Part shown: one piece after another, positions 55,596-64,000 of the stretch
Layout: each line of letters opens with the position of its first letter
How positions within the stretch are numbered: the first letter of the stretch is position 1
From: Acanthamoeba sp. SK_2022b
Lineage: Eukaryota; Discosea; Longamoebia; Acanthamoebidae
Assembly (NCBI GenBank): GCA_027943245.1
Contig: JANDJZ010000033.1
Span: 1-64,000, forward strand
Direction: 5' to 3'
DNA: 64,000 nucleotides
Program-made: the position numbers and the translations under genes
Notes under the pieces: model-generated
The model's database searches: none
Told to the model about the DNA's origin: nothing
What the model saw: the letters and a program-made list of their open reading frames with translations, nothing else

Positions 55596-55935
55596 AGTGT
55601 CAGGATCAGCCAACGGCGGGAGAGGATGGAGGAGGCATCAAGAGCAGCTGCGGATCGATTTTTTGCGTATTGAAGTGGATAACCAGCCACTATAAAAAGC
55701 GGTTACGCACCACATATGTGGGGCCGTTCTTTGCTCATTTATTCTGGCTGATTTACACATTCATTGTATCAATCGATCCCCCTCGTCTCTTCGCCTCTGT
55801 CCTCCACGTCGCGCTGCCCCCGTACCCGTCCCATCCTCCCCTCTCGATGCCTACCGGTCGCCCCCCCCCAGGCCTGAATGTCCAAAGGGGCTACCGATTT
55901 TTTATTATTAAATCCCCGACGACCTTGAGAATTAG

Positions 55936-57261
55936 ATTAAAACGGAACCCTTTCTCTGGCGCGCTTTTCGTAGCCGTCACTCTCACTGCCCTGACCGCAA
56001 CACACACACACCTAACCCAAACTCTAGTACACGCGCACCTTATCCAAATGGAAGGTCAAGGCCCCACCTCTACCCAAGTGCCCAACCGCACGCCACCCAA
56101 TCGACCCTGTCATCAGCGCCCTCCCTGTCGACCCAGCAGCCTAACCCGGGCAAGCGGCCTAGTAACAGTAAGGACGATCAGCGCTCTGTGCAAGCTCGCA
56201 TAGGCGATGGATCCAGCCCGAGGGACCTGGCTTGGAGGGAAACCGTAGAAACGGAAGCGGAGGCTCTGCGAATGTCAGCAATCCAGTCGCGGATGGAGGC
56301 GGCCCGCAAGGCCATAGCCCAGAAGCGCTCTCTCGGAAAACGCCGGTTCAACAACGCTAACAAGAGGATCGACAAGGCACTCGAGGAAGCCGAGAAGAAG
56401 TCGAGAGTCAATGAGCTGAGCGAGCAGGGCCTGATCGACCTCACCAAGCTTTCAGGGGTCGATGATCGTACTATCCGCGACATGGAGGACCAACTTGAAA
56501 GCCTGATCCCGGTGGTCTGTGTGGGCCAAGTCACGGAGGATGATTTCGCCAACATCCGCCGTCAAGTGAGGGCAATCTGCAGAGGTCTTGTTGAGGACGA
56601 CAGCAAGCTCGAACCCGAAAAGCAGGCTCTCACGTTGGCCTTCGAGAATGAGACGGACGCAGACCGAGTCAGGACCTCCGACTACATCGCCAAGCTTGGC
56701 AAAGTGGTGGAGGTTTACTCCCTCCCTCGTAAAATACTGACTGGCGACTGCCGCTGCGTAGGCCTGGTAGAAACTGGAGAAGGCTTGGAGCTAGCAGACG
56801 TCATACGTGATGCCCGCACCCTGGACACGAACTACAAGAGCGTCCGAACTACGGCCACTGGGGGATACCTAGTAGAGTTCTGGGACCCGGTATCACTCAC
56901 AACGTGGCTCCGCTCTCCCATTCTGAAGGAAAGACGTGAATGGGCCAAGAGCGAGTCTATCTACTCGAGAGCTCACCTCACACGCTGGATCGGACGGCTC
57001 CCTGCCTCGCTCACCCCTACCATGGCGGCCAGCATCCTCCTCAAGGCCTGGGGGGTATCTGGCAAGGTAAAACTGATCAGAGAGCCAAAAACTAACCGGT
57101 TCAAGAGGTGCGGCTACGTAATCTGTGACTCGGCAGCAGACGCAGCCCGCCTCTCAGGGCTCAAAGGCTCCCTTTCCTTTGATGGCCTGACGACGAGTGT
57201 GGTGGACACCATCAACAAGCCCAGACCCGAAGATGAGTCAGTCTCTACCAATGATGACTGA
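55936..57261 (+). CDS. LINE ORF1 protein
   Basis: The frame is open from just after a stop at 55933 to the TGA at 57259-57261. No early in-frame ATG is visible before the GTG at 56188, so the start is uncertain (the ATG at 56048 is in another frame). The N-terminal part is Pro/Ser/Thr-rich, then a charged helical segment (SLGKRRFNNANKRIDKALEE), then a globular C-terminal half with an RRM-like feel (YLVEFWDPVSLTTWLRSP, FKRCGYVICDSAADAARL). No zinc knuckle is seen. ORF1 proteins usually bind the element RNA. It overlaps ORF2 by about 29 bases in a different frame. Confidence 0.7.
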   Translation: MKTEPFLWRAFRSRHSHCPDRNTHTPNPNSSTRAPYPNGRSRPHLYPSAQPHATQSTLSSAPSLSTQQPNPGKRPSNSKDDQRSVQARIGDGSSPRDLAWRETVETEAEALRMSAIQSRMEAARKAIAQKRSLGKRRFNNANKRIDKALEEAEKKSRVNELSEQGLIDLTKLSGVDDRTIRDMEDQLESLIPVVCVGQVTEDDFANIRRQVRAICRGLVEDDSKLEPEKQALTLAFENETDADRVRTSDYIAKLGKVVEVYSLPRKILTGDCRCVGLVETGEGLELADVIRDARTLDTNYKSVRTTATGGYLVEFWDPVSLTTWLRSPILKERREWAKSESIYSRAHLTRWIGRLPASLTPTMAASILLKAWGVSGKVKLIREPKTNRFKRCGYVICDSAADAARLSGLKGSLSFDGLTTSVVDTINKPRPEDESVSTNDD

Positions 57262-60200
57262 CATCGCTGCAACACTGATGGTCCACCCCAATAAACCTTT
57301 CTTCAAAATCCAATCAGTCAACCTCCATGGAGGTTGGGACCATAAGTTACCCCACCTGGTCCATTGGCTTGCTAAGCACGCTCCTGACGTCCTACTCATC
57401 CAAGAACTGATGTTAACCAAGGAGCAGGCCAGCTTCGCTCAACTTGATGGATATACAGCGTTCACCAACTGCCTCTCCAGAGAGCAACTAGCAGTAATGA
57501 GTTTGGGACAGGTGCCCAATGGTAGCCACGCAGTCCCGCTCATGGAACGCCTCCCAAGCCCCAAATGGGGCACAGGAGTATGGGTCAAAAAAGGTCTGGA
57601 AGTGACTGATGTCACGCCCACGGCAACATGGGCAGCTGGCCAGGTGTGTGCAGTTTATGTCGCCACACCCACTGCGCCACTCCATATAGTAAGTGTCTAC
57701 GCACCGGCATCAGGTCATACAATAAAGGAGGACTTCTACACCCAACTTTGGGATTGGTCATCCAAACTTAAAGGGGAGTTACTCTTAGGTGGGGACTGGA
57801 ACATGACCCTCTCACAAAAAGACCAGAAACTTGGCAAGTTCAACCACGAGAAAAATGCCCCCCTCCGACAACTGGATGATGACCTCTCACTTACAGACCT
57901 CTGGCGTAAACTCAACAAGGGGCGCCCGGTAGAGTTCATGTGGAAAGGGGCGTCCAGCAAAAAGGCACAATGAAAGAGGCTTGACGCATTCCGCACTAAC
58001 CAGCCTGGCGAGTATGTCCAGTGCCGAGTCATCAAGACTGGGTCATTTGGCTTGGACCACAAACCCATTGAGACCATCTGGCAGTGGACCCCATTACTGG
58101 AGGCGCCTACAGTACTGCACGTCAAGTGGAGACTTCCCTCTGACGTCACACTGGAAGAGCGCGTGAAATTCAACTCAGTCTTTACTTTGCACACTGACCC
58201 AGCTAACACAGTCCTCCCTCTGCTGGACGCTCCTACCCAGATGGACATTGATGTGGCCTCCTGCCGTATAGCTGACGCCCTCCTGGAGGCCACCAGTGCA
58301 GTACTTGCAGATCATGCATCTGCAACTCCCCCTCCCCGCCCAGATGAAGGTATCAGGCATAACAAAGAGTGGGGCTTGGTCCATAAGGCGCGCAAACGGC
58401 TCTTAGTGGGGCAGAAAGCGCTCAAACGCCTCACGAGTAGTACACCAGACAACCCTCGTGACTACGATCGCCTTGTCCGCAGGGTTAAGAGAGCCCTTAG
58501 AGTGCTGCCTCACCTGGACTACAGAGATGCCCTCCAATTCATCCAAGACCAAGTGGTGTGCCAACAATGGTTGGCCAACACGGCAGCTAAGGCTAGAAGC
58601 CTCCGCGTCGAAATGAACACCATATGCGATGAAGACAAAGCCAGAAGGATAGGGTACATCATTGAGCAGTTGCGCAGTGAAGGCGACACCAGGTCCAAAA
58701 GGTTCTTTTCTAAGATACGCCGCGCCCTCCGCCCAGAGAGCAACCAAGCCGTCAAGATGGCCATTGAGGACAAAGATGGGGAGAGTAGGGTGCTCACTGA
58801 ACCCACGCAAGTGAGCGATTACATCCGCAGAGTGTGGGGTGAATACTTTGGCCCTCGCCCCCATCCTGAACATGAGCTCGAAAAGCCTACTGACTGCCCA
58901 CAAATCCCGCCACACTTATCAGATTGGCTCCTCTCCCACATCTCACTGGATGAGTTGAGGACCGCGCTAGCCAGTATGGCCAACAATAAAGCACCAGGAC
59001 CCACTGGGGAAACAGCGGACATGCTTAAGCTCCTAGACACAGACAACCTCCAGGCCATTGCACACCTCTACAACGCAATCCTCAACACTGGCATCACGCC
59101 ATCCATATGGAAAGAGGCCCTCCTCTATGGCATCTACAAAGGCGGCAACCCCAACTATCCGCTCAACTACCGCCCAATTGCCCTGCTCTCGGTACTGTAT
59201 AAGCTCTTCTCTAAAGCCCTCACTTCTCGCTTGTCAGAAGCAGTAGAAGATAGTGGTGTACTGAGCTCTGCACAAGGAGGCTTCCGCAAACAACGCTCCG
59301 CCCTTAGCCACGTTGCGGCACTCAGAGGCATCATGGAAGAAGCCAAAGCGCTTAATAAAGAGCTTCATGTAGCCTACATTGACCTAGCAGGGGCGTACGA
59401 CTCAGTACCACTTAACCTACTATTTAACACTCTGAGCCATTACGGAATGCCGCCCAGATTCGTAGCCCTCCTCAACAGCCTTTACGCGGACAACACTCTT
59501 AGAGTGGTGACAAGGTATGGACTCACAGGGGGAGTGAAGGTTGCACAAGGGGTGCGCCAGGGAGACCCTATGTCCCCCCTACTCTTTAACCTTTTTATCA
59601 ATCCCATCGTACACCAGATCAACGCCAACAGAGAAGGTTACACACTTGAGAGTGGCGATTGTGTTGGCATTCTAGCCTACGCAGATGACATAGTCCTGAT
59701 CAACAGCTCCAGTCAAGGCGCCGAGGCATCATGGGGCGTGTTTAAGGAGTGGTGCAGCCGATCGGGCATGACGATCAAGGCTGCTAAGTCGGCCTACGCA
59801 ACAAACCGCCCACAGACAAGCACCCTTATGACAGTAGAGGGAGAGCCTATCCGCAATCTGGGCACTGATGGCGCCTATAGGTACTTAGGCGTGCACCTCC
59901 GCCTGGACCTCAAATGGGATACACATGTCTTTGAGGTCCGGCGAAAGTTCAACAGAATCATGAACTACCTGGCACACCGGGCCATCACTGCTGCCCAAAA
60001 AGTGCTTCTTGTAAATGCCATGGCTCAATCCATGGTGGGGTACAGCATGGGCGTAGTCAAATACCCATTAGAAACACTCACCCAGATGGACCGCACTCTT
60101 CTCAAGGTCGTAAAGCGCGCCCTCAGACTCCCCTCCGACACGCCATCAGCGTGGCTTTGGGCGGACACCTCGTGTGGTGGTATGGGCCTATGCCGGCTTG

Positions 60201-62053
60201 AGGACACGCAGGCGGCAGAATTCCTCAGCACTACGGTCGACCACATTCTCAAAGGACCGGACGTACCGGGCAGGAGGGTCCTGCTGAGTAACATCTACTG
60301 CTATCGAAATAAAGGCGACAGGGAGCTCCTCACGATTAAAGGGACCGTAGGACAGACCTCACGCCCGTCTCTGCATACAGTACACCAGCTGGTCAAGGAG
60401 ATGAAAGCAAGCCACCTGGACATTATCTCAGAAGCGGTGGAAGAGCAGGCCCGCTCAGTTAACATGAGCCCTCTACCAGAAGAGTTGGCCAATTCAGCAG
60501 AGAGACGCCACGCTGCCCGGTCCTCAGTCGCGATACTCCAGTCGGATCCTCGCTTCCTGGCCGCACTCCATCGGATACCCCCCCCTGCCCCACTTACCCC
60601 CAGCCCGATGGTAACCAGGGTCACGCTAGACACCCGTACGACAACAGAGGAACCTGGAAGTGTAGTGTTGCGAGAGATCCGCTGCAAACGCATCACCCGC
60701 CTACACCACACCGCTAGCAATGGCAACAAGCACTACACGTCTGAGGGGGAGCTCCTAGTGTGGACAGACGGGTCGCGCACTAGTAATAGTGCAGGATATG
60801 GGGTGTACGTGGGGGTAGGCAACCCAGCCAATGTAGCAGCCCGCGCCATAGGTGACCAGACGTCAGACAACGCAGAGCGACAAGCAATTCTACACGCTTT
60901 GGAGACCCACGCCACGATACCCAGGCTGTGCATCATCACTGACAACGAATCAGTACAGACACTCGTCCAATGGGCAGCGGGCTCAAGCTCCAACAGAGTC
61001 TCTAAAATACACAGGGCAGTAGAAAAGAGAATAGTGGCCCTGGTCAGACAGCGCACATCGCAGGGATTCGCCACCAGATGTGAACACGTGTTCAGCCACA
61101 TCGACAAGAAAATCAAAGAACGCAAGAACGACAGTAAGTGGCAAGCTAGGTTGGCGGCACAGAAGGGCAAATGGGGCCCTCTGTTCCGGAAGATCGTCAA
61201 AGGGAATGAGGCCGCAGACCAGCTCGCGGCCAAAGGGGCGGCTATGCCGTGCCCGCCAAAGTACTCACGCTTGGCAGGCCAACAGGCCGACATTGGCGTC
61301 TTCGTACAAGGACAGTGGACGGATGAGAAGCTTGGCCGCGTCGCCAAGGCGGGGCGGAAAGAGGCGTACAACACGTACGTAAAACAACGTGGCTGCGCCG
61401 GGGTCGTGGAACCAACGGAAGTCAACTGGGGGGTGGCCAGCCTTGCCACCAAGCGCCCACGACACAAGGACGAGCCGTCCCTCCGCGTGGCGATCGCCCT
61501 GAAGTCGGGGCGGTCGAGATCGGCCCTTCACCGCTCCCGGATACCGGGAGAGCTCAGCGATGGCCCATGGTGCCCACTGTGCGTACGCACAAGTGGGAAC
61601 AAGGTGGAGGAGGACAATGTCCACCTCCTAGGTGGATGCCCGGTTACGGAGATGGTACGACTCACAGCCGTGGAAGAAGTCACGAAGGTACTACAATCCC
61701 ACGCCACTACTTCTGCTGACGCCAGAGCGTGGGCCGAATGCAGCCCGCAGCGCACCACGCAGCTCCTGCTAGGGCTCCTCCCTTGCTCCCTCTCGAAGTT
61801 ACTCAAGCCCAGGGATATACATACGGCAAAAGGTACGGTCCGCTGGAAAACCAAGTACTCGAGCGCAGCCCTCCACGCCGCAAGAGCCATCTACCAGGAC
61901 CGCAACCTCCGACTCCGCGACACCCTCAACAGCCCTCCACCCCGAGAGCCGACACCCTCAACACTCACAGGAACAAGCCCACCACACACAAACCAGCTCA
62001 CCGACGTCCACCTCGTAACGAATTCCAGTCAGACCGCCGACCAATCCCCCTAA
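57233..62053 (+). pseudogene. LINE ORF2: endonuclease, reverse transcriptase, RNase H, with one in-frame TGA
   Basis: A single frame from ATG 57233 (or 57251) to 62053, broken only by TGA at 57971-57973. The endonuclease runs from SVNLHGGW through LIQELML, YAPASGHT and GGDWNMT; its conserved DH (GLDHKP, about 58046) lies after the stop. RT motifs: NYRPIALLSVLYKLFSK, AYIDLAGAYDSV, GVRQGDPMSPLLFN and the catalytic YADDIVLI (about 59680). RNase H residues appear in VWTDGSRTS, DNAERQAILHAL, IITDNES and GNEAADQLA. A Cys/His motif CPLC...HLLGGC follows near 61574-61640. Either a pseudogene by one nonsense mutation or an element needing readthrough; the rest of the frame is intact. Confidence 0.88.
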
Positions 62054-62156
62054 TGTAAATAACCAGAGCAGGAGGCGCCACGGAACACTTCGTGTGACGT
62101 CATTATGACGTAGCGCTAGGCTCAATAAAAGACCGTTAGAAAGAAAAGAAAGAAAA
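62054..62156 (+). other. LINE 3' UTR and tail
   Basis: Short 3' end after the ORF2 stop, with poly(A) signal AATAAA at 62124-62129 and a purine tail of GAAA-like units at 62139-62156 instead of pure A. Confidence 0.85.
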
Positions 62157-62172
62157 GTCTGTCCCTGCAAGA
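62157..62172. repeat. Right target-site duplication of the LINE (16 bp)
   Basis: Identical to 55580-55595. Its last base is the A of the downstream gene's ATG. Confidence 0.95.
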
Positions 62173-64000
62173 TGGAGAGGCAGCGCTGTTTACGCAGATG
62201 TGGCTATCGAGAGCTACTCTTCTTCATGATCGCTATAGTCGGGATCTACTTTGGGATCGTCGTCGTGGAGATCGACACCCAGAGCTTCCTTGTCGACACG
62301 CTCATCCCTGCAGATGAGGGCGAACCCTGCTCGCCGTTGTTCAAGCCCGTTTGGCCCCCCATAAGATCTCTCCTTGCTCCTCGCTCTTCCGCCGCATCCG
62401 CACTGGGTCCTGCCCAATGGTCCCCTTACCGAGAGGATCCTACCGATCTTCACGCCCAGCTCGCCAAAGTAACCTTTTACCTCATCACTTCCTTCATGAC
62501 CACTCACAACAACGTCTGCACTTCCGGCACCAAGAGCTACATGCCACCATTGATTTGGCCTGATGCCAGGGCACCCACGGACATGAGAAGTGAGCTGCTC
62601 TTCTCCTCGATGCTCCGTCGCTCTCCTTACCGCACGTTCGACGCGGCGCAGGCCTCGCTGTTCTTCGTCCCCGTGTGGCCCTCCTGCGTGGGTCGGGCGG
62701 CCAACACTACGCAGGCGTGGCTCTTGAATTCGACAGAGTGGCGAGACCGGTATAGGGCAGCTCCCGGCACCTTTCTAGTTCTTCATGAGGAGGCCAACCA
62801 GGACAAGGTCTTCCTGGGCGACGTAAACTTCACGGTCCTGCTCACCGACGGTGTCAAGAAGAAGGGAAAGGGGTTCGGGCTGCCCAATGCTGGGAAGGAT
62901 ATCGCGATGCCTTACGCTACCTCGGCCTCCTTCCTCTACGCGCTCGCCGACGAGCACCTCCACGGCATCTCGCGGCCGTACCACTTCTGCGCGCATTGGA
63001 ACAGGGCCAAGATGGCCTTCAAGCCCAACATCTTCATGCGTATCCACGACCTCTTCACCGATCCCGAGGGCGGTTTGGCCGGGCAGCTGGCCCCCGATTT
63101 TGCCAACACTATAGCGCACGACCACTACGTCCAGCGAATGGTGGAATCAGTGTTCTGCGTGGTAGCCAATATCCGGGCACTCTTCGACATGCTCGCTGGG
63201 GGCTGCATCCCCATCCTCTTCTATGACCGGTGGCAACTGCCCTTCCTCAACCAGATCCCGTGGCATGAGATGGTCATCTTCGCCCCCGAGACCACCAAGG
63301 GCAACTACTCGCACCTAGTTACGCAGCCACAACCCTCCCCCTCGTCTACGCCCCGTCAGGAAGAGAGAGTTGATCAGCCAGCCGGCAATGCGACCGACCC
63401 TGCCAGAGTCGATCAGCCAGCCGGCAATGCGACCGACCCTGCCAGAGTTGATCAGCCAGTCGGCAGTGCGACCGACCCTGCCAGAGTCGATCAGCCAGCC
63501 GGCAATGCGAACGACCCTGCCAGCTCTGCAGAGGAGCCAGAGAAGGACAGCGATGCGACCCAACCTGTGCTCCATATGTCGCAACAACCCTCCCCCTTCA
63601 CGACGCTCCGCCAGGAAGAGAGAGACAATCAGCCAGCCGGCAATGCGACCGACCCCGCCAGCTCCGCAGACGAGCCAAAGCAGGACTTCAACGCTACCCA
63701 ACTTGAGCTCCGTGTGTCGCAACCCTCCCCCTCGACAACACTCCGTCAGGAAGAGAGAGTCGATCAGCCAGCCGGCAATGCGGCCGAGCCTGCCAGGTTG
63801 GGTGGCGTTGCTGCCCTTCTCAGTCGGGAGTGGTCACTGCCACAACACTCCCCCTCGGCGACACTTCGTAAGGAAAAGCGAGACGATCCCGGCAACGCTG
63901 TCAAGCCTGCCAGCTCCGTAGAGGAGCCAAAGAAGGACAGCAATGACGCCCAACCTGAGCTCCCTGTGTTCGAGAACAAGCAGGCCTTACAGGCCCAGCT
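62172..64000 (+). CDS. Exostosin-family (GT47) glycosyltransferase, runs off the right edge
   Basis: An open frame from ATG 62172 to the window end, with no intron or stop. The N-terminus (MERQRCLRRCGYREL) is followed by one membrane segment (LLFFMIAIVGIYFGIVVV), giving a type II Golgi-type topology. The lumenal part has the exostosin fold: SLFFVPVWPS, an internal region with NxT/S sequons, then FCVVANIRALFDMLAGGCIPILF and YDRWQLPFLNQIPW, the family's conserved C-terminal block. GT47 enzymes transfer sugars such as glucuronic acid, GlcNAc, galactose or xylose to polysaccharides; the substrate here is unknown. From 63345 on the frame enters a repetitive hydrophilic tail that is not part of the family. 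The LINE lies directly upstream of the ATG. Confidence 0.87.
   Translation, partial: MERQRCLRRCGYRELLFFMIAIVGIYFGIVVVEIDTQSFLVDTLIPADEGEPCSPLFKPVWPPIRSLLAPRSSAASALGPAQWSPYREDPTDLHAQLAKVTFYLITSFMTTHNNVCTSGTKSYMPPLIWPDARAPTDMRSELLFSSMLRRSPYRTFDAAQASLFFVPVWPSCVGRAANTTQAWLLNSTEWRDRYRAAPGTFLVLHEEANQDKVFLGDVNFTVLLTDGVKKKGKGFGLPNAGKDIAMPYATSASFLYALADEHLHGISRPYHFCAHWNRAKMAFKPNIFMRIHDLFTDPEGGLAGQLAPDFANTIAHDHYVQRMVESVFCVVANIRALFDMLAGGCIPILFYDRWQLPFLNQIPWHEMVIFAPETTKGNYSHLVTQPQPSPSSTPRQEERVDQPAGNATDPARVDQPAGNATDPARVDQPVGSATDPARVDQPAGNANDPASSAEEPEKDSDATQPVLHMSQQPSPFTTLRQEERDNQPAGNATDPASSADEPKQDFNATQLELRVSQPSPSTTLRQEERVDQPAGNAAEPARLGGVAALLSREWSLPQHSPSATLRKEKRDDPGNAVKPASSVEEPKKDSNDAQPELPVFENKQALQAQ
63345..63960 (+). 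repeat. Degenerate tandem repeats encoding an N-glycosylation-rich tail
   Basis: In the GT47 frame, a 13-codon unit of the type RVDQPAGNATDPA recurs four times at about 63367-63525 and again near 63630 and 63760. It is embedded in a larger repeated block of about 140-170 bases that begins QPSPS and TLRQEER. Many units carry NAT or NAN. Confidence 0.85.

Larger units (their letters stand above)
55596..62156 (+). mobile_element. Full-length non-LTR retrotransposon (LINE) with RNase H
   Basis: About 6.56 kb flanked by a perfect 16-bp duplication, as expected for target-primed reverse transcription. Order: 5' region 55596 to about 55935 (with TATAAAA at 55691), ORF1, overlapping ORF2 with AP endonuclease, reverse transcriptase, RNase H and a Cys/His motif, then a short 3' UTR with AATAAA at 62124-62129 and a GAAA-type tail at 62139-62156. 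The intact duplication and length argue for a recent insertion, although ORF2 has one in-frame stop. The clade cannot be settled without a tree; RNase H fits I-, Tad- or LOA-like groups. Confidence 0.93.

Noticed and set aside
55688..55697. TATAAAA as the STI1 or GT47 promoter
   Set aside because: It lies inside the LINE 5' region, downstream of the duplication, and is more likely part of the element.
63361..63780. CRISPR-like or satellite array at the right edge
   Set aside because: The repeats keep one reading frame continuous with the GT47 gene and have no regular spacers; they are protein-coding repeats.

Overview
The window reads as nuclear DNA of a free-living amoebozoan, most like an Acanthamoeba-type genome. 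Coding sequence is GC-rich. Genes are packed head-to-tail, divergently or convergently with gaps of about 120-900 bases. They carry many short, phase-consistent GT-AG introns, often holding CA/GT microsatellites or C homopolymers. The gene content is eukaryotic: a Roco kinase, cohesin SCC3, HOP/STI1, SAC1, TBC RabGAP, calpains, globin and a LINE. All assignments come from translating and splicing the sequence by eye; intron borders are GT-AG inferences and no database was searched.

Region 1 (1-12930) is a giant inverted repeat. The left arm (1-6029) is the reverse complement of the right arm (about 6855-12930), apart from scattered substitutions and small indels. About 0.8 kb of unshared sequence lies between the arms, and both inner edges fall in a GT/CA microsatellite. 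Each arm holds, from outside to centre, the 5' part of a Roco kinase gene, a complete UBE2E-type ubiquitin-conjugating enzyme and a coiled-coil gene. The coiled-coil gene loses its 3' end at the junction in both copies. The left Roco copy runs off the window; the right one continues as a complete gene.

Region 2 (11116-30361): a complete LRR-Roc-COR-kinase-WD40 protein (LRRK-like architecture), then a SAC1 phosphoinositide phosphatase, a betaine-homocysteine methyltransferase-like enzyme and a C2-TBC-EF-hand RabGAP.

Region 3 (31166-46767): a PARL-like rhomboid divergent from a mitochondrial-carrier-family protein, two tandem calpains (the second spliced in frame onto a MORN-repeat array), a RasGAP and a two-domain globin.

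Region 4 (46945-64000): cohesin subunit SCC3/STAG, Hsp70-Hsp90 organising protein STI1, and an apparently full-length RNase H-bearing LINE. The LINE has a 16-bp target-site duplication and sits directly against the start codon of an exostosin-family (GT47) glycosyltransferase that runs off the right edge.

The best leads are the inverted repeat with its microsatellite junction and coding-constrained arm differences, the calpain-MORN fusion, the LINE wedged into a divergent promoter, the repeat-tailed GT47 protein, and a strand-coherent pattern of intronic C runs.
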